64,000 bases of DNA, taken from positions 992,001-1,056,000 of the forward strand of contig PCDM01000002.1 in assembly GCA_002778215.1 (NCBI GenBank), read 5' to 3'. Made by a program: the position numbers and the translations under genes. Shown piece after piece: positions 53,998 to 64,000 of the stretch. Under the pieces are notes generated by a model, which searched no databases, had not been told where the DNA came from, and saw nothing but the letters and a program-made list of their open reading frames with translations. Positions within the stretch are counted from its first letter, which is position 1. The number at the start of each line of letters is the position of its first letter. This stretch comes from Esteya vermicola (Eukaryota; Ascomycota; Sordariomycetes; Ophiostomatales; Ophiostomataceae).

Positions 53998-55367
53998 GCA
54001 TGGTGGTGGGCAGTGTCGTTGATTGGACAATGGGATCGACAGGGATCAACAGGGGGGGGCGAAATGGAAAGATTTGTGTACCAAGAAGATAATACACACG
54101 AGTCGGTAAACGAGTAATAGGGACAAAAAGGCCGCCTGAAGCGCAGTTGTCAGTGGAATAGAGGTTGTGGTGCAAAGTCCAAACGTTCAAGTTTATGTTG
54201 TATGCGAACAATCTAGCTTTCGGTTTCTGCGTGGCTTCGTCACTGCAGCTTCGCTCTGTATTATTTTCGTGACGAAATCAAGATGATGTTGGATTCAGCG
54301 TCTTCTCAGTTCTCCCTTAGATCCCGGCGAGGGGTAAATAGACCCCTCGTTATGTGGGTCCTAGGGCCGCGTGACAAAATCCCATAGTCCAGGTCGACTG
54401 GGTATCGATTGTGTCTGTGATCTTGAGTAAAAGCATACTTTTGCCTGGAGGGAGCCTGTGATGATACCGAGGATGGGTTAAGATAGTCCTCGGTAGCTAG
54501 TTTTCTGCCTGAAACTGTACGCGGAACGAGTGTAGAAAATACAGGCGGTAGAAGCAAAACAAGAAGACCAAGATCGAGTTTAAATACGCCTGTAAGAAGG
54601 CGTAAATGAAGGAAGAGATGAAGCTTGTGCTAGAATGGAAGTCTAGTTGAACACTCTGGATGAAACGAAGACTCGATGAAAAGAATGGCTAGATGAAAGG
54701 AAGACAAGATTCGATGCTGAGTGTAGGCTACGTAGTAGAACATATTACTACACAAAAAGATCAGGCTCTGCCTCGCCCTCGAATTTGAAAGTTGTACTAT
54801 GTAAAGTAGAAAGAAACGCCGCTATCACCACTCCATGGGGTACATGGAATAGTCTTTGGTTGTATTGATGCTGCTGTGGGTATTTCTGTTTCCGGTTCCC
54901 TTGTACAAAAGAAACTCTCCCTAAAATAGACTGCTACTGGTCAAAGGGCATTGAACTGCTTTCACTATGACTAGTCACGAACACGATCAGTCACATCGTC
55001 AAGGACCACATCTGCAGATAGCTGCAGACAAACGAGTTCCACAACTCCTATTGCCGTCTCGATTCCTAGCCTGGTCGGGGGCAGCATGGATACTCCCTGG
55101 AAGAAGCAATAAATCGACGACTAGACAATTTTGTTGGATTCTGCTTACGGAGTAAAGGGTAGGGCGTATGGATATGATATGGAAGGGGTATATGTAACAA
55201 AATCTGGAGTACAGAATGGATACCAAAGAGGGGGTTGCCTCTGTGTTTTCGGACTCACGCCTTCGGTTACGTGGTGCGAGCCAGGCTTCACCTACTCCGT
55301 ACACGTACACTGCAGTCCGTCGAGGACCGGAAAGAGATTGCAAGAGTTCATAGAAAAATATGTTTTC

Positions 55368-55421
55368 ATCAAGACCACTAGACTAACTAGCCAAAAGAGA
55401 ACCGATCCTCCCTAGCACAGC
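55368..55421 (+). repeat. Dispersed repeat with tRNA box-A-like core, copy 3
   Basis: Same orientation as copy 1 at 18415. The first 44 bases match copy 1 exactly; the right end is shorter and altered (CCCTAGCACAGC). Confidence 0.7.
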
Positions 55422-55938
55422 AACCCGTGGATGGTCTGGTGGCTGCCAACATAATCCCATCGATAAATTTGAAGTAACGACGTTTAATGGGGTACTATAT
55501 CCACCTATCCGCATCCTATTCTAATGATGTTTTGTATAATAATAGCCAGTCTCTCCTCGTCATATATGTAATGTCGTTAAAAGAAATTGTAAATCTGATG
55601 TAAAGTCTAATAGAGGTCAGTAAAAGCGCTCTTATGTGGACCACGAACACAACATCACATCGTACCTGGTAACAATATTTTTCTGGCTGGACCCAGGCAA
55701 AAATGGGTGGCCGAATCTTGATATAATGATAAATGGCTAGGGATGCTTAGGCCTAATGTAAATGTCAGTGACAGGGAACGAAGGAACGACGGTAGATAGC
55801 GAGATTAAAATACCTTGATTAATGTTGTAAATAAGAATATTTCGCCCCTTATACATTTCCACTTGGCAGCGAAATGGGGCGCAATTAGGCCGCAGAGAAA
55901 TCCCATTTACTTCTACACATTCCGTTAGATCGTTTGTC

Positions 55939-56373
55939 ATGGCATTAAAGGATGCATTTAGACGTACCTCCGGTCCCCCTGGCCGGATTAATGAGGCCAT
56001 TGGCCCATTGGCCTCTGCCTTCACGTCGAAGGACTTCTTCTCCGGGCTAAATTCCCGGACACGGATCCGCAACCCGGCATTTACTCGGAATAGTGGCTGC
56101 GGCGCACTATTCAATCGCTTTAAAAAGTTCATCTTAAAAGAAAAGACAAAATATATTCATCCTATTGATGATGAAAAATTCGCAAAGACTGCGAATATTG
56201 TGATGGATGTGATGGCAGCGTACATTGGGCAAGATGTGTTTGAAGGAGGATTTATTTTTTTGCTGAGAAAGAAGGAAGGGACGTACGAATTTCAAGATAT
56301 GATCTCGGTCGATTATGTAACAAGACCCACTAAAGGTAGCTCTATGCACGTGACACTAAAGTGGATACTATGA
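55939..56373 (+). CDS. Orphan ORF, 144 codons
   Basis: ATG to TGA. The second half has protein-like character (VMDVMAAYIGQDVFEGGFIF, then YEFQDMISVDYVTRP). It overlaps an opposite-strand ORF of 131 codons (55737-56132), also protein-like, so at most one of the two is likely real. No family, signal peptide or TM was recognised. It lies in AT-rich, repeat-bearing DNA and may be a relic. Confidence 0.3.
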   Translation: MALKDAFRRTSGPPGRINEAIGPLASAFTSKDFFSGLNSRTRIRNPAFTRNSGCGALFNRFKKFILKEKTKYIHPIDDEKFAKTANIVMDVMAAYIGQDVFEGGFIFLLRKKEGTYEFQDMISVDYVTRPTKGSSMHVTLKWIL

Positions 56374-56726
56374 AGAGAGACACTGTACATAGTACGAGTC
56401 AGGTCACACTGTGTATGAATTTAAGAAATCTGAGATGCTCAAAGCTTCGTGTAAGGCGGCTAGATTTACACGACGTATATCTACCTCGTAGCACACGAGT
56501 ATATACAATTTTATATGCTACAAAGACGTGTGGTTGCTTTACTCCGTATAATTTACCTAACTACCGTGCATATTTACAGTATATGTATACGCTCAGACTG
56601 TGTAGCAAACGCGCACGGACCTTATAGGGTGGCTGCCTAGCTTGCCTTTTTAATTCTCTTTCCTGCGTGCACATCTCTCCAACTGGTGAATTGCCCTGAC
56701 AGTACGCGACACACCACCCTGCCGTG

Positions 56727-59188
56727 ATGAGCACACCCAGTCGCTCGCGGCCGGAAGAGGCCGACCGTGAGGGTCGACTCCCAGATGAGACCATGGAAGA
56801 GACGGTGAACAGATTGATGGCAGAGCTCAAGAAAGAAAAGCGAGAAAAGGAAGAAGCCCTGCGCGAGCTGGAGAAACTGCCATTGCTCATCTTTCTCGAT
56901 AAAATGGAAGACCTCATATTTTCCACGTTTTCGTTCCAGCGGAACTCGAAGAGGGCAGCCAGCAGAAATCCCACGGGTGTGGGCGGCAAGATGTACCCGC
57001 GGGTGATGCGGCGTTGGCCGGATTTTGAAGAGCAGCACTCAGAGACGTTTCATGAGCTGCGAGAGGCTCTGGGGCACGAGCCACGCTTCCAGAGCACTGC
57101 CATAATCAAGGGCAATCGCGACACCATGAGGAAGATGCGGCCGATTGCCAACGAGGACGACACACGCACGTTCACCCTGCCGGCCATTGAGATACCCGCA
57201 GCAAGCATTGTCACGGAGTATCTGAACGCCGGCGAGCCCAGTGAGAACCGCATTCTGCGATTTGAAAGCCATGCTTACCAGAAACTGCATGCTGCGCCGG
57301 GAGCGAAGAGGACCTCGCCGACAAAAGATTAGCAGCCAGACCGGTGGTGCTTCTTGTATTACGAAACCATACTCGTGGATGGCACGGCCGAAGAGGACGA
57401 AAATAGGACAGTGAATGTCCTAGTAGGGGAGATCAAGGCCCTATTCAATTTCCTGATCGCCACTGTGCAGCGCGTCTTTTCTACCATACGTCACGAAACC
57501 TTTTCGTGATGCTATTCGCACACAGGCGGCCATTGACGATGAAAATGAAGACGGAGAAGGAGAGCCCTCGACCGCACCGACAAGGCGAGTATCCGGCCAC
57601 GTGCTGGTTGCCCAGGCCATGTGCCAGACATACCATTACATGATTGGCTCAGGCTGCGAGTACGGCTACCTCTTGACGGGAGACAGCTTGGTATGCCTAC
57701 GCGTTCTGGAGGATGCAACATTGCTGTATTATGTTGTCCATTTTCCGGTCCCGAACGTCTTGGATGTGGACGAGCGGCAGAGGCAGAACCGTGGCCTACG
57801 AGAGCCGCAGCAGACGGTAATCGCCTACCTGGCCAGTCTGTGTGTATGGGGCAGCAGAACCACCCCGCGAAGCGAAGGCTGGATCCGGAATGCCACACAG
57901 GCAGCGCTGCGATGGCCTGGGAAAAAGAACGACGAGGAGAGCTCCTCGGCCTACACAGTCGCCCATAGATTTGGGGGTCCTGGTCCCGAAAACGAAGGTG
58001 GTGACGGAAGTGACACCGGCGGCCCTTTAGGCGGGCGCCCCGACGGCGGTGTTGGTGGTGGTGCTGGCTCGTCCACATCTGCGACGCCACACATACCTCT
58101 GCCTCCAGACCCCCGCAAGCGTGGACGATCACCCCAGAGACGCCAGCACGGCCAAGATGACGAGCGTAACAATCCTGTTCTTTCCGCTACGGAGGAGGGA
58201 AGGGAAATGCGGCCCCCCCAGAGCCCGCTATCTAAATTTCTAAAAGGTTAAGCCGCCCACGTTACCATACTGTACTCAGGCGTGTTTGCGGGGGCTGGTG
58301 CAGGGGCTGGCTCTGGACAACAACTGCCCCAATGTGGCCTTGCACCGCGAGGCACGGAAGCAGATGGAGGCCGAGTCGTCGCTCGGGATCTACGCGGATA
58401 GCCCAAACCTGGACAGCCACCCCCTGACGGCGGCTGGCTTGTGCTCGCGCATGGTGGCGCAGCTGGCCGCCGGACTCAACAAAGACTACCAGTGCATCGG
58501 AGTCTGGTCGGGGAAAGCGCGCCACGGCAAGTTTTTTAAGCTCGCCGTCACCGGCTTCGGTTACACATTGGCCGGTAAGGGCGTGGGCGCCAAGAGACGT
58601 CACGTGCTGGAGCACGAGGCTGTGGTGTATCGGGCCATGCCACATCTGCAGGGCGTCTTGATTCCTGTCTTCCTCGGAAATGTGGATCTCCAGGAACCGA
58701 TTCCCCTACAAGACTTGACGCAGGTCTCGCACCTAATGCTCATGTCCTACGTCGGGCCTGACCTGACGCGGACCTCTGAGATGCCGGATGGGGTCGACGT
58801 GGCGGAGGAGATGGACCGCACGACAAAGGCGCTCGAGAGGGCCGGTGTGTACAATGAGGATGTGCGTGAGGCCAACGCGGCCTGGAATGCCGAGCTACAG
58901 TGCGTGATGCACTTTGATTTTGACCGCGTGGATATAGACTGTCTGCCGGCCGCTCCGCCGCGCCCTGCAGTCCCAGCGGAGGAAGTCCGAGCAGATGTGA
59001 AAAAGGAAGACGAAGAAGGAGACGTTCTGGAACCCCCACGCTCGCCAGAAAGAGAGCGGCAGAACCACTCTCCTTCCTCCACCAGGTCTTCCCTCTCGCC
59101 CCTGCTGTCGAAGAGGGACTGGAACAGCCGGCTGGACCGGTCTGGTGTGAAGGATGCTGGAGCAGCGAAGAAGCGTGTGCGTCTTTGA
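56727..59188 (+). pseudogene. Decayed two-domain nuclease-like/kinase-like fungal protein
   Basis: Three stretches in three frames follow each other in the order of a large orphan fungal family. Frame one (56727-57332) is a coiled coil (MEETVNRLMAELKKEKREKEEA) and a start of domain one; it meets a TAG at 57330 but family sequence goes on after it (QPDRWCFLYYETILVDGTAEE). Frame two (about 57450-58251) has VLVAQAMCQTYHYMIGSGCEYGYLLTG and a Gly/Ser/Pro-rich linker. Frame three (about 58244-59188) starts PYCTQACLRGL and contains a kinase-like lobe: GYTLAGKGVG, HEAVVYRAM, LMLMSYVG, a loop NEDVREAN (the usual catalytic His is Asn) and HFDFDRV for the metal motif. One stop and two frameshifts imply a pseudogene unless assembly errors are present. 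Confidence 0.65.
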
Positions 59189-59250
59189 TACCCAAGAGAT
59201 GAATTACGAGTGTATACCCTATGAAATAGATTATGGAATGAAGCTTATTA

Positions 59251-62160
59251 TCACACACACACGACGTCCTTGTTCTGAAACTCGTAGAGACCCATCATGC
59301 GCTTCCACTTGAAGCTCCTCGTCTTGGTGAGACGCAACTGCGGCGGCCCCTTGGAGTCGACCGCACCGGTCAGCGGCGCCAGGTCCTCGCACACCAGCCG
59401 TTTTTCTTCGCGGTCGGCGTTGTGCACGAAGATCACGCACTCGGTCCCGCGCCGGCAGTCGAGACAGACGAGGGCGTCCCCCTTTGGCGTCAGCACTTTG
59501 AGCAGGATGATGCCGCTGAGCATCATCGTGCTGGGCCGGATGGGCCGGTCGATGGAGAAGCCGTCGGCGCCACTGCCCTGCGACTGGCGGCGAAAGAGCG
59601 AGTTGTAGGGCCCGCGCGTCGTGAGGAGCGTGCTGCTGCTGGTGCCCCTGGCGCCGTCCTGGTGCAGAAGCTTGGCCATGATGAGCTGCTCGGGGAGGCC
59701 GGTGGTGTGCGCCAGCTCGGACACGGAGTGGCAGCGCACGCGCCGCCGCAAGAAGTCGCTCCACTCCCACGTGCGCACGAGTATGCTCTTGCCGATCAGC
59801 AGCACGGCGGCGGCGCCCACCCAGGCGTAGTTGGCGAGGTTGAAGGGGTCGACGCCGGAGATGCGCTGGCCGATGGAGAAGCCGAGGGCGAGGCCGGCGC
59901 TGACGATGGCGACGGCGGCCGTGGCCGTGCCCCAGACGTAGTGGGAGCAGTCGACGGTGACGGAGTTCTCGTCAAAGACCCAGGCGTCCATCTGCGCGGC
60001 GCTCTGGACGAGGCGCCGCTCGATCTCGGGGAGGTCGAGGCCCGGCTTGTTGTCGCACGTGACCGGGTCGTCTTTGCTGTCACTGTCGACTTGGGGGGCC
60101 GACGGCCGGGACCACCGAGAAGATGACATCCAGGACGAGTCCGATGCCTCGGTCTCCCAGTTGCCGTCGACGAGCAGCCGGCATCGCGAGAACTGGTTTT
60201 CCTGCAGCGCCTTGGAGATGCGCAGGATTCCTTTGCTGCACTCGCTACTGTCGAATTCGCGTGTGTAGAGACGACAGAAGGCGTCAAAGGGACTGCTGGC
60301 AAAGGGCCTCACGAGGTCCTGGACGTCGCCGGACAGGGCCATGACCGTGCGGAAGTTGGTCAGGTTGGAGAGTACAACGGGGCTCGTGGTGCTCAGCGGG
60401 ATGAGGACGGCCAAGACGTCGGCCATGTGGCGCAGATGGATGTCCTCTGTCTTGGACTGCAGCTTGGAGTGGTCGTGAAGCATGGAGGGCGTGCCGGTGG
60501 CCATGGCCATGCCAGTGGCCAGACCGCTGGCCATGCTCGTGGCCCGACCGCTGGCCATGCCCGTGGTCATGTCGGCGGTGACGACCTGGTCGGCCGCGTC
60601 TGGGCGTTGGCTGTAGTGCCACTCGACCAACGTCGTGGCTTCTCTGGACGGCAGCGGCTGCTTGGCGACGGATGCTTTCAGGTCGGCAAAAATGCCGTCG
60701 ACCATGGTAAAGGCGGCCTGAGCGGTGTTGAGGACCTGCAGATCGGACGAGGCTGCGTATTCGAGATCCCGATCTTGAAAGAGGGCCGTCTTTTTCGTCA
60801 GTGGTGGAAGCCAAGAAACAAACAACTAGCAAACAAGAATAATCAAACAGAAACAAAAGAGACCAAAACAAACATACAAAACAAACAAAACAAACAACAA
60901 AAGGAAACAACAAGGAAAGCCAACCAAACATACCATGAACCCTTCGAATCCAATCTCATACACCACGGCGCACATTTCATAGCAGGTCGGCGGCAGTCCC
61001 GACCGGTTGAGCCACCGCAGTGACAGCAGAATGTTCTTGAGAGCCGCGTTCAAGCCGCCGCGGAACATGTTCTGGCTGACGCAGTAGCTGCTCACCCAGG
61101 CCTCCTCGTCCGACGTCAGCCCGTCCTTCCGGCTGGCATCGATCAGCCGCAGCGCCTCTTCGCACTCCTCCTCCTCGTCCATTTCCTCTGCCGCTTGGCT
61201 GATGGCGGCGCTGTGCTCGAGCGCCTCGGATCCGAGGCCGGCCGCAATGGCCGCCGACGCCTCGAGATCCATGAGGAACACTTTCATCTTGGCCGTCTGG
61301 GCCACGAGCACGGCCAGCATGTTCTGGATCCAGTAGTCCCCCTGGGCCGTCTGGCTGATGAGGTGGGCGAGGATGGCGGTGATGTAGTCGACGAGAGCAA
61401 AGAGGGCATCGGTGCGGCGGCGGCGGGGGGAATCTCTGGCCTGCCAGTCTGTCTCGCATGCGTCCTCGGGGTCTCGTCCCCGGCTCATGTCGCACGCGGC
61501 CTTGGCCTTCTGGACCTGCCGCTGCAGTCGCTGGGGATTCGCCAGGCTGCGGCAGTAGGTGATATAGATGAGCTCGTTCTCGAGCTCGCAGAGCGTGAGC
61601 GCGGTCGAGATGCGCTGCGACAGCCGCGAAACCTCGTAGTAGTCTTCCTCGCTGGCCTCCATGTCTTGGAGCAGCTGTGCCGGACGCAGATGGGGGAATC
61701 GTGTTGGTTTTGCGGCCACCCTCACCAGTCGCTCGGCTTCCGGGCGGTGCAAGTCTAGAGAGTCTGCGACTAGCAGTCCGTGATCTTGCAGACTGTCGAA
61801 TGCGGGAAGGCCATGCTCGCCCGGGGGGTACAGCTTCTCCAAGACGTCCGTGGCAGAAATAGCCACCGGCTGGCCTCGCTGCGGCTCGACGCGCTCTGGC
61901 TCGGCGGCCCCGTCGTTGGCGGCCTCGTCTGTGGCGATCCCGTCTCTGGGCGGCTTGGCGGTCTCTTTGGCGAGCCTCGACAGGAAGGGGTCGACAATGT
62001 GTCGATCGAGACCGTCTCGCACACGGCGGAATGGACGCCCCGTCCCGAGAAACGGCTTTTTTGTGGCATGCCGCACCGGTTGGGATGCTAGGTTGGGATG
62101 GGGCCCGCTCGATGCAGGGCTGTCTGGCAGAGATGTCGACGATGCTTGCTTGGCATCCAT
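59251..62160 (-). CDS. Large orphan membrane protein with two TM segments
   Basis: Minus-strand exons 62160-60934 and 60789-59251 give 921 residues. The intron has GTATGT..AAAAAG ends with a CTGAC branch point 12 bases before the acceptor. Residues 1-120 are polar. The helical region around 165-395 includes QRISTALTLCELENELIYITYC and LFALVDYITAILAHLISQTAQGDYWIQ. A low-complexity Met/Ala/Gly/Thr repeat follows the intron by about 80 residues. Two TM segments lie near 690-745 (TATAAVAIVSAGLALGFSIG and YAWVGAAAVLLIGKSILV). A soluble C-terminal domain has FSIDRPIRPSTMMLSG and DALVCLDCRRG. No family was recognised. It is convergent with the decayed kinase-like gene and divergent from the AAA ATPase. 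Confidence 0.78.
60493..60570 (-). repeat. Coding minisatellite (Met-Ala-Ser-Gly repeats)
   Basis: Imperfect tandem units of about 24 bp containing GACCGCTGGCCATG on the plus strand. They encode MASGRATS-like octapeptides within the 921-aa protein. Length is likely to vary between strains. Confidence 0.65.
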
Positions 62161-62596
62161 GGCACAGCAGAGCTCGACTAGGACCTCCTATAGTCTGACA
62201 AAATGACTGGTGTGTCCAGACGGTGTGTCAAGCATCGTTTTCTCGAGTCTATTGCCCATCGAAGGGAAGTGGGCTGGCAAGACTATCCATAAAATGGCGG
62301 GAGCTGTCAGCGCGGTGTGGGCGTAAAAGTGTGCATGGGTGTGTCTCTATCCGACAAGAGCCTCAAGACAACACGTTCAGCTTGCCAGAATGGGTAAGAG
62401 CGCCGAAGCGTGCAGCTCTTGAGTGTGTCCAGACAGCTCCAGATGGATGTCAGCCTTCAGCCTTCAGCCTTCAGCCCCCCCCCCCCCCCCCCCCTCTCCC
62501 AATGTGCCGTGTCAGGCTGTTGTTCCGTTTTTGCGTTCCCTTTCGATTCCTCGAATGTTCTGTTTTCTGCTTTCCAGCCATTCTCAGTCTCTTGTC
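62161..62596. promoter_or_regulatory. Divergent promoter with CCTTCAG repeat and C20 tract
   Basis: 436 bp between the orphan membrane protein (minus) and the AAA ATPase (plus). It contains a short tandem repeat of CCTTCAG (62453-62474), directly followed by 20 consecutive C (62475-62494). No TATA box was identified. Confidence 0.6.
62453..62494 (+). repeat. CCTTCAG tandem repeat followed by C20
   Basis: Three copies of the 7-bp unit CCTTCAG (with a partial fourth on the left) run straight into 20 C residues. A second C20 run occurs in intron 3 of pyridoxal kinase (9189-9208). Confidence 0.8.
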
Positions 62597-64000
62597 ATGA
62601 CCATGGCACTTTATGAGGAGACAGACAATGTGACGGACGGCGTTTCGGTCGACGACTACTACAGAATCATTGTCGGTAGGATTGGGAATCTGGACAACCA
62701 CGGCGGAGAAAGAGTCCGGAACGGCAATGCCGAGGCCACCGCTGCCGAGGCCACCACTGACGAGCCAAGCACGGCACCAAACCATGGCCAGGACATCCAA
62801 GACCAGGACATCCCACACATTACGATCCGTACGCCCACCCTGGTGCTCGAAGAGAGGCCCTCTGTAGACACGGCGCCGCACCCAGCACCCGATCAGCGAC
62901 TGGCGGCCCAGAGACCGCCACGGCCCGAGAGCAGGGGCGCCTACGAGCCACCGCCGACCCGAGAAGACGTGGACTGGTCGAGTGTGGGGCATTACGACAA
63001 GTGTCTCAACGCCGACGATGCCTACTCGGTGGCCGAGTCCCATGTCCGGGAGAGCAACATGCAGCCGAGCTGGGCGCGTGCGCGGCAGAACGACGGCCAC
63101 GGCGGCTCTGACGAGGACAGCCTGCCGGGCGGACGGCGGCTGCCCGACGACGAGCTCTACGACAGCGACCTCGACTCGCAGCCAGACAATCCGGGCAATG
63201 TCAAGCGGGAGCACCACAAGAAGATGCAGCGGTGGCGAGGCCTGGCCAGCAACCGCTACGAACGCATGCTGCTCGAGTGCATCGTCAACATTGGTGTGTC
63301 TGCGGACGGCCTGGCCTGATCTTGCTTGATCTTCGAAAAATCAATTGGAAAAGTCCATTGCTGACCTGCGCCCTCGCCCAGACTCCATTCCGCCCGACTA
63401 CCAAAACATCCACGTCGACCGCGCCATCATCGACCGCCTCGAGCAGGTCACCAGCCTCTCCCTGCGCCGCACCCGCGCCTTTGACCACGGCGTCCTCCGC
63501 GACAACAAAATCACCGGCGCCGTCCTCTACGGCCCCCCCGGCACGGGCAAGACGCTGCTGGCCAAGAGCCTCGCCCGTACGTCCCACTACAACATGCTCG
63601 CCACGGCCACCAGCGAGCTCTGGCAGAAATGCCACGGCGAGGACGAGAAGGTCATCAAGGCCGTCTTCTCGCTCGGCCGCAAGATGCATCCCTGCATCAT
63701 CTTCCTCGACGAGGCCGACGCCATGCTCGGCGCCCGCAAAGCTGGCGAGAAGCGGCATATCCGGTCCATGATCAGCCAGTTCTTGCAAGAGTGGGACGGC
63801 CTGGGCAGCGGCGGAAAGCAGGCGCCGTTTCTCCTGCTCGCCACCAACCGCCCGTTCGACCTCGACCCGGCCGTCCTCCGCCGCGCACCCGTGCAGATCG
63901 AGCTGGGCATGCCCGGCTTCCCGCAGCGCCTGGGCATCCTGCAGCTGCTCCTCGGCGGCGAGAAGCTCGACGACGGTGTCAACTGCGCCCAGCTGGCCGC
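62597..64000 (+). CDS. AAA+ ATPase, C-terminally truncated by the window edge
   Basis: Exons 62597-63293 and 63382 to the window end; no stop is reached. The N-terminal 230 residues are polar and mostly low-complexity, ending in a charged block (HHKKMQRWRGLASNRYERM). After the intron comes the AAA core. It begins DSIPPDYQNIHVD and DNKITGAVLYGPPGTGKT (Walker A), followed by IIFLDEADAMLG (Walker B) and LLLATNRPFDLDPAVLRR (sensor 1 and arginine finger region). This fits the classical AAA clade (Msp1, spastin and relatives), in which hexamers extract or remodel proteins. There is no TM segment at the N-terminus, so it is not a plain Msp1. The substrate is unknown. Confidence 0.85.

Larger units (their letters stand above)
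53022..56726. other. 3.7-kb repeat-rich and AT-rich region
   Basis: Mostly AT-rich DNA with SINE-like fragments (53516-53540 and 55368-55421), TACGGAGTA copies (55146, 55293, 56540) and two weak orphan candidates (53662-53997 minus and 55939-56373 plus). No well-supported gene was found. Confidence 0.5.

Overview
The window is nuclear DNA of a filamentous ascomycete (Pezizomycotina). Genes are compact and GC-rich with short spliceosomal introns (about 50-110 bp, GT..AG). Clear fungal families are present: PTH11-type receptor, Zn2Cys6 regulator, fungal F-box and kinase-like families. Between genes lie AT-rich stretches with decayed repeats and relics that carry transition-type damage, as expected after repeat-induced point mutation (RIP). 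The family mix suggests Hypocreales, but the species cannot be told from this sequence.

Left part (0-17.98 kb) is mostly conserved housekeeping DNA: a vezatin/Inp2-like myosin-binding membrane protein, PCNA, a 66-aa Cys/Gly/Asn-rich protein whose start codon is split by an intron, an atypical kinase-like protein, pyridoxal kinase, dUTPase, a small con-8-like protein, a three-KH RNA-binding protein and a CENP-K-like kinetochore protein. PCNA and dUTPase both have an ACGCGT (MCB) site upstream, which fits shared S-phase control.

Middle-left (18-29 kb) is repeat-rich and AT-rich. It holds a hypothetical protein with an Uma2/nuclease-like core, a calcineurin-type phosphoesterase between two diverged direct repeats, a secreted FAD-linked oxidoreductase, a 3-kb gene desert full of the 9-mer TACGGAGTA, and a PTH11/rhodopsin-type 7-TM protein.

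Middle (30-50.3 kb) looks like a catabolic or specialised-metabolism neighbourhood: MBL-fold hydrolase, zinc alcohol dehydrogenase divergent from a Zn2Cys6 regulator, an AtuA/DUF1446-DUF4387 fusion divergent from an anion-type MFS transporter, a Baeyer-Villiger-type monooxygenase, a secreted amidase and a membrane-anchored M20 carboxypeptidase. A broken GH7 endoglucanase fragment lies between transporter and monooxygenase.

Right part (50.3-64 kb) is a gene graveyard: an F-box pseudogene (one frameshift, one TAG), a frameshifted nuclease-like/kinase-like pseudogene, SINE-like repeats and orphan ORFs. It ends with a 921-aa two-TM orphan protein divergent from an AAA+ ATPase that runs off the window.

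Exon boundaries were read by eye from splice signals, reading-frame continuity and family expectations. No alignment or search was run.
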